DNA from: DASXUX01 sp036504595
GTDB lineage: Bacteria > Planctomycetota > SZUA-567 > H5-PLA8
DNA: 64,000 nt
Reading direction: 5' to 3'
NCBI GenBank assembly: GCA_036504595.1
Contig: DASXUX010000056.1
Span: 62,001 to 126,000, forward strand
This document shows positions 33,040 through 41,751 of this stretch, in pieces; position 1 is the first letter of the stretch; every line of letters starts with the position of its first letter. Both the position numbers and the translations under genes were made by a program. The notes under the pieces are model-generated. The model made no database searches and was not told the DNA's origin. It saw nothing but the letters and a program-made list of their open reading frames with translations.

Positions 33040-34962
33040 CTACAGACCTGACACGCGCGCCGCCGTCCCCTGCGGCTTCAATCCCGAGTTCAAGAACTCC
33101 GCGAACTTCGCTGCGTCGGTTGTCAGGCCTTCCTCAAAGATCCCCACGACTTTGTCAGCGGGTGAGATGATCGCGTAAAACGGTAGAGCCATCGTCTTGA
33201 AACGCTCCCGTTGCAGAGCTTGGTTGCGCCGGCTCAGTTCCAACTGGCGTTGATCTTTGCGTCCGTCCGTGTGCAGCCGCACGCGTACGAACTGCTGGAG
33301 CAGCGGAGCGACTTCTGGCTGCGGGAACATATTCTCTTCCATTTGCCGGCAGTTGGTGCACGTGTAGCCGGTGAAGTCCACAAACATCGGCTTGCCGGTT
33401 CTCTTCGCGGCGGCCAGACCGTCCTCGAAGTTGTCGATCCAGCCTCTGTCGGCGCCGTAGTTCGGCACATACGCTTCCAGCACGCGCAAACTGTTCCAGC
33501 CCATCAGGCCGCCGGTCAGGAACACGGTCACCGAGACAAATCCGCCAATCGTCAGCACGCGCACCCGGCCGAAGCGCTGCACGGGCGTGTCGTGCGCGAA
33601 GCGGATGCGCCCCGCCAGATAGAGCACCGCCAGAACGGCCAGAGCAATCCAGCCGAGCAGGAAAACGTTGCGTGTGAGCAAACCCCACTGCCAGACCAAG
33701 TCCGCGTTGCTCAAGAACTTCATCGCCGCCGCGACTTCCAGGAAGCCCATCAGCACTTTCACGGAGTTCAGCCAGCTTCCGGATTTCGGCAGAGACTTCA
33801 GCGCCGCCGGGAACAGCGCCAGCAGGAAGAACGGCGCCGCGAACACGCCGGAGAACACCAGCATTCCAACCAGCGGCGTCAGCCAGTCGCCTTCGGTCGC
33901 AGCGACCATCACCGCGCCGACAAACGGAACGGTGCAGGTCAGCGAGGTCAGCGAGAACACCAGGCCCATCGCCAGCACGGCGGTGATTCCTTCCCCGCTG
34001 TGAGCGTGCACGTGCAGCTTGTTCAGGATTCCCGACGGCACGCGGAACTCATACCAGCCGAAGAGGCTGCCGGCCAGGCCCAGGAAGACGGCCGCAACCG
34101 CCAGGTTCACCCACGGACTGGTGGCGAAGTTGATGATGCCCGACGCGCCCAGCACCAGCGCGAAAAGGAACGCCAGCCCCGTGTACGTCAGTATGATTCC
34201 CAGCGAGTAAACGCCCGCGTCCCGGATCGCTGCGGCGCGCGTGTTCTGCTTGCGCTTGGTGAAGAAGCTGACCGTGATCGGGATCATCGGGAAGACGCAC
34301 GGCGTAAGCAACGCCAGCAGACCCGATCCCGCCGCAACCCACAAAAAGCTTCCGAGACCCTGCTGCTTGGCCGCGCGGATTTGGGGGACCACAGCATCGG
34401 TGCGGTCCTGCATTTCGGCGCGGTTTCGTGCGCAGCGCGGCGCATCGGCCGCTACGGGTCCGGAATTCACATGAACGGTGAAATTGAGTTTTTCGGTCGT
34501 CAAAACGCACTGATCTTTGCAGATCTGAGCGGTGATCGTCAACGTGGCCAGATACGTTCCGGGCTTGGCCTCGGCCTTCACGCGCACCGGCACCGCGAAG
34601 CTGGCTTTCTTCTCGAAAATCTCGATCTTAACGCCTGTGCTCGGCTCCTTCATCAGCTTCGGCAGGTCGTAGCTCGCGTCGCCGTCTGCAACCAGCACGT
34701 CTTTGGGGCCGATCTCGAACGAAGTCGGGAAGATAGGCAAATCCTCATTGCCGTATTCTTTGGGCGATTTGCTGGAATACATGTGATATCCGGCGGGGAT
34801 GATGCCATCGACTTCGACGCAAATGGACTGGCCGCGCGCAGCATCCACCGAGGTGTTCTGGAGAGTCCAGGCAATCGTGCGCGTCTCGGCACAGGCCGCC
34901 TGCAGACTCACCAGCAGCGCCAGACCAAGGGCTCCTCCGATTAACCCAAACTTGCTTCTCAT
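33040..34962 (-). CDS. dsbD: DsbD-type thiol:disulfide interchange protein
   Basis: 640 residues from the ATG at 34962 (AGGAG upstream). Signal peptide about 1-26. The N-terminal periplasmic alpha domain has CKDQC, the CxxxC redox pair. The central eight-helix membrane domain has LTPCVFPMIPITV and SLTCTVPFVGAVM, the two membrane cysteines that carry electrons through the bilayer. The C-terminal thioredoxin-like domain has FVDFTGYTCTNCRQME with the CxxC active site. DsbD moves reducing power from cytoplasmic thioredoxin to periplasmic partners for cytochrome c maturation and disulfide repair. Domain order matches the family. No ccm or dsb partner is nearby. Confidence 0.93.
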   Translation of the reverse strand: MRSKFGLIGGALGLALLVSLQAACAETRTIAWTLQNTSVDAARGQSICVEVDGIIPAGYHMYSSKSPKEYGNEDLPIFPTSFEIGPKDVLVADGDASYDLPKLMKEPSTGVKIEIFEKKASFAVPVRVKAEAKPGTYLATLTITAQICKDQCVLTTEKLNFTVHVNSGPVAADAPRCARNRAEMQDRTDAVVPQIRAAKQQGLGSFLWVAAGSGLLALLTPCVFPMIPITVSFFTKRKQNTRAAAIRDAGVYSLGIILTYTGLAFLFALVLGASGIINFATSPWVNLAVAAVFLGLAGSLFGWYEFRVPSGILNKLHVHAHSGEGITAVLAMGLVFSLTSLTCTVPFVGAVMVAATEGDWLTPLVGMLVFSGVFAAPFFLLALFPAALKSLPKSGSWLNSVKVLMGFLEVAAAMKFLSNADLVWQWGLLTRNVFLLGWIALAVLAVLYLAGRIRFAHDTPVQRFGRVRVLTIGGFVSVTVFLTGGLMGWNSLRVLEAYVPNYGADRGWIDNFEDGLAAAKRTGKPMFVDFTGYTCTNCRQMEENMFPQPEVAPLLQQFVRVRLHTDGRKDQRQLELSRRNQALQRERFKTMALPFYAIISPADKVVGIFEEGLTTDAAKFAEFLNSGLKPQGTAARVSGL

Positions 34963-35383
34963 CTGTGGCTCCTGTGCCCCTGAATACTGCAAATCCTTCT
35001 GCGTTATACATATCCCCAACGCCTTTGATTATTCACTGCGAAGCAAGGGCCGCATCTTTTTGTGTTTCTTTCATTGAAAAGCAAAAGGAATAAATGCTTA
35101 GAAAGCGGCGCGCGATTCGCCGCTCATCGCCCACAGATTAGACCCTCGCCATTTTGGCGACCTTTGCCGCAAAACCTCGTTTTTGGCGGCGCAACAAAGA
35201 AAATCCGGAAGAATTTCACGCGATATGGCAATTCCTATGAAAACAGAGGCCGTCTGGTGCCGTATGTGAAACAATTCCGCAATCAAGGCTCTTGACTTCG
35301 ATTAGCCGATTTTGCTAAAAGTCGCGACCCAATCGACTGCTGCGTCAACAACTGCAGCGTAAATGTTCAGCAAGGAAGGAATC
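34963..35383. other. 421-base gap upstream of topA
   Basis: No gene supported. Unlike other gaps it lacks short tandem arrays and is relatively AT-rich. It has a small hairpin GCGGCG-CGCGATT-CGCCGC at about 35106-35124 and a topA promoter candidate at 35292-35320. It could hold a short leader RNA; nothing matches a riboswitch I know. Confidence 0.5.
35292..35320 (+). promoter_or_regulatory. Candidate sigma-70 promoter for topA
   Basis: TTGACT (35292-35297), 17-base spacer, CTAAAA (35315-35320) preceded by TTG; the transcript would begin ~55 bases before the GTG start. Confidence 0.4.
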
Positions 35384-37948
35384 GTGGCAAAGAATCTCGT
35401 CATCGTTGAGTCCCCTGGCAAGGTAAAAACCATCAGCAAGGTCCTTGGCAACAGTTTCGTCGTAAAAGCTTCGGTCGGTCACGTCCGCGATTTGCCCAAG
35501 AACAACCGCGAACTTGCCAATCTTAAAAAGGAAAAGGACAAAACGCAGATCGTGGTGGGCATCGCCAAAGATTTCACGCCCACCTACATGACCGTGGCCT
35601 CAAAACGAAAAGTCCTCGAAGGTCTGCGAAAATCCTCCGACAGCGCCGCGAAAGTCTATCTCTGCCCCGATCCGGACCGCGAGGGCGAAGCCATCGCCTG
35701 GCATCTGGTGGAGGCGCTCCAACTCGACCCGAAGAAAATCGTGCGCGTGGCGTTTGACGAAATCACACCCCGCGGCATCAAGGCCGCGATGGCCAGCCCA
35801 CGCACGATCAATATGGATTTGGTGAATTCGCAGCAAGCCCGCCGCGTTCTGGACCGCATCGTCGGCTACAAGTTGACTCCCCTGCTCACCGACAAAATCG
35901 GTGGCGGCATGCTCACCGCCGGCCGTGTGCAATCCGTCGCTGTGCGCCTCCTGGTCGAACGGGAGCGCGAAATCAAAGCGTTCAATTCCGAGCCCTACTG
36001 GACCGTCGGCGCGACCTTTAGCCACGACGGCAAGAACTTCGAGGCTTCTCTGCGCGCAATCGACGGCCGCCAGGTTGTCGCCAGCGCCGAAGACCTCGCC
36101 AAATTCAAAGTCGGCCAGGGGCAGCTCGGCGTGTCCGGCATCGTTCGCACGCTAATCCAGAATGGCGAAGACGCTCGCGCGATTGTTGATGCGTTGCGGC
36201 CGGCCACGTACACTCTCCGCGCGTATGAAGTAAAGGAGGTGCTCGACCGGCCGTATCCGCCGTTCGCCACCAGCCAGCTTCAGCAGTCTGCCGCCAACGT
36301 CCTCGGCTTCGATGCCCGCCGCACCATGCGCGTCGCGCAGCAACTCTATGAAGGAGTGCCGCTGGGGGAGCAAGGCCATACGGCGCTTATTACGTATATG
36401 CGCACCGACTCGTTCCGCATCAGCAAAGACGCTCTTCAAGACTGCCGCGACATGATCCAGAAGCGTTTCGGCGCCAAATACCTGCCGGAAAAGCCCAACT
36501 TCTACGCCTCCCGCCCAGGCGCGCAGGAAGCGCACGAATGCGTCCGCCCCACCCACGTTGAAATCTCGCCCGAAGACGCCCGGCCATACTTGAGCGATGA
36601 ACAGAATCGGCTCTATAAGCTTATCTACGACCGTTTTGTCGCCTGCCAGATGCTTCCGGCTACCTTCGACGCAACGACAGCCGATATCGAAGCCAGCGGC
36701 CCCGACACGCGCAACGCGACGTTCCGCGCGACCGGCCGCGTGCTGAAGTTCGACGGCTGGCTGGTCGTGCAAGGCGGAATCCCGGCCGCCGCTCACGTGG
36801 AAGCCGCCGCCGCCGATCGCGAGAAAGGCGACGAGTCTGAAGCTCCCACGGAGGACGCCCCCGCGCGCGCCGAAGGCCAAAAGGCGGCCTCGGATAGCGG
36901 CCTGGCGGCAGCGGTAGGTGCAAAGAAAAAAGGTGGTGTTCAGATTCTGCCGATGATGAAAGTCGGTGATAAGCCCAAGCTGGACCAGATCCGGCCGGAG
37001 GAGCACTTCACCCAGCCGCCGCCGCGTTACACCGAGGCCAGCCTGGTCAAGAAGCTGGAGCGCGAAGGCATCGGCCGGCCAAGCACCTACGCCACGATCA
37101 TCTCCACGATCCAGGACCGCGGCTACGCACAGAAACTGGGCACCGGCGGCCGCGGATCGTTCATGGCCACGCCGCTCGGCATCCTCGTCATCGACCGCCT
37201 GGAAGGCCATTTTCCGTCGCTCATGGAGCTCAGCTTTACACGCGAAATGGAGACGGAACTCGACAAGATCGAAGAAGCGCATCTCGATTGGCGTCAGGCC
37301 GTGCGCGATTTCTACGGCCCCTTCGAAAAAGATCTGATCGAGGCGAAAAAGACCATGGTCAGCACCAAAGACCAGGGCGAACCCACCGACGTGAAGTGCC
37401 CCGAATGCGGCGCGCCGATGGACAAGCGCATCAGCAAGTACGGCTACTACCTGCGCTGCACCAAGGCGCCCGAATGCAAGACGACGCTGCGCCTGGACGC
37501 TCAAGGCAACATCCAAAAGAAGGAAGGCCCCCAGGCGACGGGCTTGAAGTGCGACCTGTGCGGCAGCGATGTGGTCAAGAGCGTGGGGCGCTTCGGCGCG
37601 TATCTGCACTGCGTCAGGTACTCGACCAAAGAGTGCACCTTCACGATGAAGCTCAACAAGGAAGGGCACCCCGTCCGCCGCTTCAAGCCCATCTCGACCG
37701 GCCGTTCGTGCGAAAAGTGCAAGCACGAGATGGTCGTGCGCGTGACCTCGCGCGGAAAGACCCGCCGCGCGTTCCTGAGCTGCTCCAACTTCCCCAAGTG
37801 CCGCGCCGCTGAGGATCTTCCGCCCGAACTGTCCGCCCTCGGCGAACAAGCCATCGCTCAATGGCACGAGATGGACGCGAAGAACAAGGGCAATCTAGCG
37901 GCGTTCCTGGCTTCCGACGCTGGCAAGCCGAAGACGGACGCCGAGTAA
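35384..37948 (+). CDS. topA: DNA topoisomerase I (type IA)
   Basis: 854 residues starting at the GTG at 35384 with AAGGAAGG upstream; an ATG seven codons earlier is less well placed. TOPRIM opening NLVIVESPGKVKTISKVLG, PDPDREGEAIAWHL (Mg2+ acidic residues), then Tyr338 in ALITYMRTDSFRIS, the nucleophile that links to DNA. Three four-Cys zinc fingers at the C-terminus: CPECGAPM...C, CDLCGSDV...C, CEKCKHEM...C. It relaxes negative supercoils and is essential in most bacteria. An Ala/Glu-rich linker (about residues 470-520) is longer than usual. Well isolated from neighbours by repeat-bearing gaps. Confidence 0.97.
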   Translation: MAKNLVIVESPGKVKTISKVLGNSFVVKASVGHVRDLPKNNRELANLKKEKDKTQIVVGIAKDFTPTYMTVASKRKVLEGLRKSSDSAAKVYLCPDPDREGEAIAWHLVEALQLDPKKIVRVAFDEITPRGIKAAMASPRTINMDLVNSQQARRVLDRIVGYKLTPLLTDKIGGGMLTAGRVQSVAVRLLVEREREIKAFNSEPYWTVGATFSHDGKNFEASLRAIDGRQVVASAEDLAKFKVGQGQLGVSGIVRTLIQNGEDARAIVDALRPATYTLRAYEVKEVLDRPYPPFATSQLQQSAANVLGFDARRTMRVAQQLYEGVPLGEQGHTALITYMRTDSFRISKDALQDCRDMIQKRFGAKYLPEKPNFYASRPGAQEAHECVRPTHVEISPEDARPYLSDEQNRLYKLIYDRFVACQMLPATFDATTADIEASGPDTRNATFRATGRVLKFDGWLVVQGGIPAAAHVEAAAADREKGDESEAPTEDAPARAEGQKAASDSGLAAAVGAKKKGGVQILPMMKVGDKPKLDQIRPEEHFTQPPPRYTEASLVKKLEREGIGRPSTYATIISTIQDRGYAQKLGTGGRGSFMATPLGILVIDRLEGHFPSLMELSFTREMETELDKIEEAHLDWRQAVRDFYGPFEKDLIEAKKTMVSTKDQGEPTDVKCPECGAPMDKRISKYGYYLRCTKAPECKTTLRLDAQGNIQKKEGPQATGLKCDLCGSDVVKSVGRFGAYLHCVRYSTKECTFTMKLNKEGHPVRRFKPISTGRSCEKCKHEMVVRVTSRGKTRRAFLSCSNFPKCRAAEDLPPELSALGEQAIAQWHEMDAKNKGNLAAFLASDAGKPKTDAE

Positions 37949-38040
37949 ATGCTGAATGCGGAATGATGAATGATGAATATGGCTAGATCAGCCGCATTCA
38001 TCATTCATCATTCCACCCGTCACTCGTCACCCGTCACCCA
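37949..38040. repeat. ATGATGAATG arrays and GTCACCC array after topA
   Basis: GAATGATGAATGATGAA (37962-37978) paired with CATTCATCATTCATCATTCC (37995-38014) across a ~17-base loop, then CCCGTCACTCGTCACCCGTC (38017-38036). A stable hairpin directly after the topA stop. Confidence 0.85.
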
Positions 38041-38084
38041 CTCTGGTAGACTCCGAACTTACTCGTCAAAAAGGAGTCTACGCG

Positions 38085-39068
38085 ATGCTTCGCCACGTCT
38101 TGGCCGCTTCAATTCTTGTTCTCGTTTGCGGCTGCGCACAGAATCAGCCGGTAAGTTCGCCGCGTGCGGGCGCATCGAAACCGGCTGACCAGCTTTACAT
38201 TGAAGTCTCCATGCTCAGCGGGCTCGACTATTTCTCCGATCATCGCATGGGCATGCAGAAGGCCGGCGAGGCGCTGGGCGTGAAAACCGAGTACCTCGGC
38301 CCGCCGGAGTACGATATCGCCGCGATGGTCAGCGCTCTGGAACAGGCCATCGCGAAGAAGCCCAACGGTCTGGTGGTCGTCGGCTTCGAACCGTCGCTCA
38401 ACGCCATCGTCGATAAAGCCGTCGCCGCGGGAATCCCCGTCGTGACGGTGGACGCCGACCTACCGGGCTCCAAACGCATCGCATTCGTCGGCACCGGAAA
38501 TGTTCAGGCCGGCTATCAAGGCGGGAAGAAACTCGCGTCCCTGATCGGGGGCAAAGGCCAGGTCGTTCTGATGACCAAGCCCGGCCAGTCCAACTTGGAG
38601 GAGCGCATCAAGGGCTACCAGGCCGCTCTGAAGGAAAACGCCGAGATCAGCGTCGTGCAGATCGCCGACACCCAGTCCGACACCAACGTGGCCGCTCAAG
38701 CCGCCGCCGCTCTGCTGCAGAAGTATCCCGATCTTGCGGGCATCGGCTGTGTGGAAGCCGCCGGCGGCAACGGCGCGGCGACGGCCGTGAAAGAAGCCAA
38801 TCGCAAAGGCAAAGTGAAGATCGTGTCGATGGATCGCGGCAACGAGGTGCTTCAGGCCATCAAGGACGGTTCGATCTCCGCGACGGTTGCGCAGCAGACC
38901 GCCTTGATGCCCTTTTATGCCACGCAGATCTTGTACAACCTTAACAACAGCCCGCTCCCCATTTCCAACGACAACGCCAAAGCCGGCGTCAGCGGCGTTC
39001 CCGCCACCGTGGACACCGGCGTGATCCTGATCGATGCGAGCAATTGCGAGCAGTTCATGCGGAAGTGA
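38085..39068 (+). CDS. Sugar-type periplasmic-binding lipoprotein
   Basis: 327 residues. Lipoprotein signal: hydrophobic 5-16 then VCGC, where the Cys is lipidated. The mature part is a periplasmic-binding protein of the RbsB/LacI-like (type I) fold: LDYFSDHRMGMQKAGEALGV, KPNGLVVVGFEPSLNAIVDKAVAAGIPVVTVDADLPGS, IKGYQAALKE and GIGCVEAAGGNGAATAVKEA. Binds a sugar (ribose/xylose/galactose-like) or autoinducer and would deliver it to an ABC permease. No permease or ATPase gene is next to it, but the UgpC-type ATPase at 60737-61912 could energise several importers. AAGGAG ribosome site. Confidence 0.9.
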   Translation: MLRHVLAASILVLVCGCAQNQPVSSPRAGASKPADQLYIEVSMLSGLDYFSDHRMGMQKAGEALGVKTEYLGPPEYDIAAMVSALEQAIAKKPNGLVVVGFEPSLNAIVDKAVAAGIPVVTVDADLPGSKRIAFVGTGNVQAGYQGGKKLASLIGGKGQVVLMTKPGQSNLEERIKGYQAALKENAEISVVQIADTQSDTNVAAQAAAALLQKYPDLAGIGCVEAAGGNGAATAVKEANRKGKVKIVSMDRGNEVLQAIKDGSISATVAQQTALMPFYATQILYNLNNSPLPISNDNAKAGVSGVPATVDTGVILIDASNCEQFMRK

Positions 39069-39071
39069 TGG

Positions 39072-39102
39072 ATTAGGGTTCGGGGTTCAGGGTTCAGGGT
39101 TT
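39072..39102. repeat. TTCAGGG array
   Basis: Three copies between the binding-protein gene and the next small gene. Confidence 0.8.
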
Positions 39103-39111
39103 GGCACTGCG

Positions 39112-39537
39112 ATGGCTGATACACCCAAGAAGCGCCCGTGGTTTCAGTTCCACCTCAGTACGGCTGTGGTGCTGATGTTTGTGGCGGGCGGGCTGATGTG
39201 GGCGAACATGCGACCGCGGCAATGCTTGTACTCGTTGCCGGAAATGGGGGCAGGTGCGGTTGGACTGACCTACTCTTACGGATGGCCTCAGGTTGTTTGG
39301 GTTTCCGGGCTCGAAGATGATCCATCAGTTGAGCTGGCTTACCTTAAGGCGGCTGAGATACACGACAGATGGGCAGAACTGCCGTATGTATCAATGAACG
39401 GGAATCTGTCATATCTAGCAGGGGTGGTTGACGCCTTTGCGGCAGCCGGTGTCTTGGTCGTGACAGTGTTCGTCTGCGAATGCCTCATCCGCCGGCGCTT
39501 GCGCAAGAACGCAGCGGAGCTTCCCCCTCACCCCTAA
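39112..39537 (+). CDS. Small membrane protein, unknown
   Basis: 141 residues. Start KKRPWFQFHLSTAVVLMF is a common opening of small Planctomycete-like membrane proteins. Two transmembrane segments (about 13-33 and 108-130) enclose a ~70-residue outer part; a basic tail (CLIRRRLRKN) suggests the C-terminus is inside. No known family or enzyme motif. The last five codons and stop (LPPHP) are encoded by an intergenic CCCCTCACCCC repeat, so the natural end may have been replaced or extended by the repeat. Confidence 0.6.
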   Translation: MADTPKKRPWFQFHLSTAVVLMFVAGGLMWANMRPRQCLYSLPEMGAGAVGLTYSYGWPQVVWVSGLEDDPSVELAYLKAAEIHDRWAELPYVSMNGNLSYLAGVVDAFAAAGVLVVTVFVCECLIRRRLRKNAAELPPHP

Positions 39538-39563
39538 CCCTCTCCCTCGCGGGGGAGAGGGGA
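39521..39563. repeat. CCCCTCACCCCTAACCC hairpin repeat
   Basis: Nearly identical to 12186-12230. It supplies the C-terminus and stop of the preceding ORF. Confidence 0.85.
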
Positions 39564-39576
39564 ACCCGAGCAGCAC

Positions 39577-39706
39577 GCAATCCAGGAGGATTGCGCTACT
39601 TGGACCACGGACTACTGACAACGGACAACTCACAACTGACAACGGACAACTGACAACTGACCGCTGACGGCGTTCGGCCAAACGCAATCCAGGAGGATTG
39701 CGCTAC
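39577..39706. repeat. Two GCAATCC palindromes flanking a CAACTGACAACGGA array
   Basis: Palindromes at 39577-39599 and 39684-39706 (GCAATCC-AGGA-GGATTGC plus GCTAC), with six degenerate (A/G)ACAACTGAC(A/C) units between them (39606-39662). Together with the previous repeat they fill the ~310-base gap ahead of the aminotransferase gene, leaving only the leader at 39712-39845. Confidence 0.85.
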
Positions 39707-39712
39707 ATTTCG

Positions 39713-39746
39713 CACTTGCTTCAGGGCCATGTATCGGCTATCAAAT
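39713..39746 (+). promoter_or_regulatory. Candidate promoter for the aminotransferase gene
   Basis: TTGCTT, 17-base spacer, TATCAA (about 39717-39745). The transcript would start at ~39752, exactly at the first hairpin of the leader. Confidence 0.4.
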
Positions 39747-39754
39747 TACCCGGT

Positions 39755-39821
39755 GAGACCGTCTGGAAAGGCGGTCTCTGTTTTTTTCCTCTGGTTATTA
39801 CGGACGCCCCGGTGGGGCGTC
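39755..39821 (+). terminator. Leader hairpins: terminator-like stem plus second stem
   Basis: GAGACCG (39755-39761) pairs with CGGTCTC (39772-39778), followed by a seven-T run (39781-39787): a canonical intrinsic terminator. A second stem GACGCCCC-GGT-GGGGCGTC (39803-39821) follows, then the ribosome site of the aminotransferase. No plus-strand gene ends just upstream, so it may be an attenuator in the aminotransferase leader or a stray terminator. Confidence 0.6.
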
Positions 39822-39845
39822 TTCCTATTTCAGAGAGGAGACGCG

Positions 39846-41054
39846 ATGGCTGCTCAAAAGATCAAACTCGCCCGGCGCATCTGTGAAGTTCAACCCAGTG
39901 CAACTCTGGCGGTGGACGCCAAGGCCAAGGCGCTAAAGGCTCAAGGGATGGACATTGTCGGCTACGGCGTCGGCGAGCCCGATTTCGACACTCCGCAGCA
40001 CATCGTTTCGGCCGGCGTCAAGGCCATGTCGTCCGGCGACACCAAGTACGCGGCCAAGCGCGGCCCGGAGCTGAAGAAGCTCCTTTCCCAGAAGCTCAAG
40101 CGCGAAAACAACCTGGAGTACGCGCCCGAAGACATCATCGTCAGCAACGGCGGCAAGCAGAGCCTCTACAATCTGTGCCAGGTCATCATTGACGACGGCG
40201 ATGAAGTCATCATTCCCGCGCCCTACTGGGTCAGCTACATCGAGCAGGTCCGGCTGGCGGGCGGAAAGCCGGTCGTCCTCGAAACAGACGAAAAGACGGC
40301 GTTCAAAATCACGCCGCAGCAACTTGAAAAAGCCATCACGCCGAAGACGAAGCTGTTCATCCACAACAGCCCGTCCAACCCGACCGGCACGGTCTACACG
40401 CCGGATGAAATCCGCGCGATCGCGGCGGTGATCGAAAAAACGGGCATCCTCGCGCTGTCCGACGAGATCTACGAGCACCTGATTTACGGCGACATCAAGT
40501 TCCTGTCGATGGCCGCGATCTCGCCGGCGCTGAGACAGCAGGTCGTGACGGTCAACGGCGCGTCGAAGACATTCTCGATGACCGGCTGGCGCATCGGCTG
40601 GGCGGCAGGGCCGACGGAGATCATCAAAGCAGCGCTCAAATTCCAGAGCCATGCGACCAGCGACCCGGCGGCGTTCAGCCAGGCCGGCGCGGCGGAAGCG
40701 TACGCCAACCTGCGCATGTCCGACGAAGCGATCATGGGAATGCGCGAGCAGTTCAATATTCGCCGCAAGCACATGCTGGCGCGGCTGAACAAGCTCAACG
40801 GCGTGAAGTGCATCGAACCGCTCGGCGCGTTCTACTGCTTCCCCAGCGTCGAAGGTGTCTTCGGGCGGAGCTTCAAGGGCGTGACCGTCAAGTCGCCGAT
40901 GGACTTCTGCGGCGTAGCACTGGAACAGGCAAACGTGGCACTGGTTCCGGGCGAAGCGTTCGGTTCGAAGAAGCACGTGCGGCTGAGCTACGCGACGAGC
41001 ATGGAAATGATCGACAAGGGGCTGGATCGTCTGGAGAAGTTGCTGGCTCAGTGA
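39846..41054 (+). CDS. Class I aspartate/aromatic aminotransferase (PLP)
   Basis: 402 residues from the ATG at 39846 (AGAGAGGAGACGCG). Fold type I aminotransferase of the AspC/AatA subgroup: GYGVGEPDFDTPQHI near the N-terminus, ISNGGKQSLYN (PLP phosphate region), PAPYWVSYIEQVRLAGG, NSPSNPTG (about 180-187), ALSDEIYEHLIYGD (Asp/Tyr pair holding PLP) and NGASKTFSMTGWRIGW, where the Lys forms the Schiff base. Catalyses transfer between aspartate (possibly also aromatic or prephenate-type substrates) and 2-oxoglutarate. It lies upstream of greA and pheA on the same strand; a role in making Phe/Tyr together with PheA is a reasonable inference. The leader holds an attenuator-like hairpin. Confidence 0.92.
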   Translation: MAAQKIKLARRICEVQPSATLAVDAKAKALKAQGMDIVGYGVGEPDFDTPQHIVSAGVKAMSSGDTKYAAKRGPELKKLLSQKLKRENNLEYAPEDIIVSNGGKQSLYNLCQVIIDDGDEVIIPAPYWVSYIEQVRLAGGKPVVLETDEKTAFKITPQQLEKAITPKTKLFIHNSPSNPTGTVYTPDEIRAIAAVIEKTGILALSDEIYEHLIYGDIKFLSMAAISPALRQQVVTVNGASKTFSMTGWRIGWAAGPTEIIKAALKFQSHATSDPAAFSQAGAAEAYANLRMSDEAIMGMREQFNIRRKHMLARLNKLNGVKCIEPLGAFYCFPSVEGVFGRSFKGVTVKSPMDFCGVALEQANVALVPGEAFGSKKHVRLSYATSMEMIDKGLDRLEKLLAQ

Positions 41055-41130
41055 TCAGTGAACAGTCGCCAGTAAAGCGAACGCGCGTTCCTGGCGACCG
41101 ATTCTGATAACTGGTGACTGATAACTGGAA
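41048..41130. repeat. AACTGGTGACTGATAACTGG array with inverted partner
   Basis: Stop-proximal TGATCAGTGAACAGTCGCCAGT units and CTGATAACTGGTGACTGATAAC (41102-41127) could pair across the greA leader. The array starts within the last bases of the aminotransferase gene. Confidence 0.65.
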
Positions 41131-41145
41131 ACGGAGAGTTGTTGA

Positions 41146-41616
41146 ATGGATACTGTGCCGATGACCCAAGAGGGTCTCGACAAAATCAAAGCTGAGATCG
41201 ACGAACTGGAAGCGCGCCGGCCGAAGTTGCTGATCCAGATCAAGGAAGCTCGGGAAAAGGGAGACCTGTCCGAAAACGCGGAGTATCACGCCGCGCGCGA
41301 GGATCTGTCCATGCTCGAAGGCCGCATCAACGAGCTGCGCCATAAGGTCTCCCGCGCCGTGGTCGTGGACAAAAACAAGATCGGCGGCGACCGGGTCGTC
41401 TTCGGCGCGACCGTGAAACTGTTCTCTCTTCGGGACAAGGAAGAGGAAGAGTACACGCTGGTCGGCGAAGGCGAAAACGACCCGTTGAGCGGGAAGATCC
41501 TCACGACCAGCCCGATGGGCCAGGCCCTGCTGACGCGAAAGGTCGGCGATGAGGTCCAGGTGCCCACGCCCAGAGGCGCGATGGGCTACAAGGTGCTGGA
41601 GATCAAGTTCGCCTGA
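41146..41616 (+). CDS. greA: Transcription elongation factor GreA
   Basis: 156 residues, family length. N-terminal coiled coil with the tip acidic residues in REKGDLSENAEYHAARE (Asp and Glu that donate to the RNA polymerase active site), then the FKBP-like C-terminal domain (YTLVGEGENDPLSGKIL, SPMGQALLTRKVGDEV). Rescues backtracked RNA polymerase by stimulating transcript cleavage. GGAGAG upstream of ATG 41146. Between the aminotransferase and pheA genes on the same strand. Confidence 0.97.
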   Translation: MDTVPMTQEGLDKIKAEIDELEARRPKLLIQIKEAREKGDLSENAEYHAAREDLSMLEGRINELRHKVSRAVVVDKNKIGGDRVVFGATVKLFSLRDKEEEEYTLVGEGENDPLSGKILTTSPMGQALLTRKVGDEVQVPTPRGAMGYKVLEIKFA

Positions 41617-41650
41617 GTGCGCGTTATTGAGTGTGGGCAGGTTTCATGTG

Positions 41651-41742
41651 GGAGGTGTGAGGTGTGACGTGTGACGTGTGACGAGTGATGTGGTTTGTAA
41701 CGAGCCGCTCCACTCGCCACTCGTCACCCGTCACTCGTCACG
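41651..41742. repeat. GTGTGACGTGTGAC array and inverted GTCACCC array
   Basis: GTGTGACGT units (41657-41690), then CTCGTCACCCGTCACTCGTCAC (41719-41742), together forming a long hairpin in the 135-base gap before pheA. The second array ends ten bases before the pheA ATG and so may cover its ribosome site. Confidence 0.85.
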
Positions 41743-41751
41743 AAAGACGGC

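Noticed and set aside
34963..35383. tRNA or small RNA gene in the AT-rich gap before topA
   Set aside because: No cloverleaf or T-loop sequence seen; only a small hairpin and a promoter candidate.
39600..39662. CRISPR array
   Set aside because: Units are degenerate and 8-12 bases without spacers of constant length; no cas genes.
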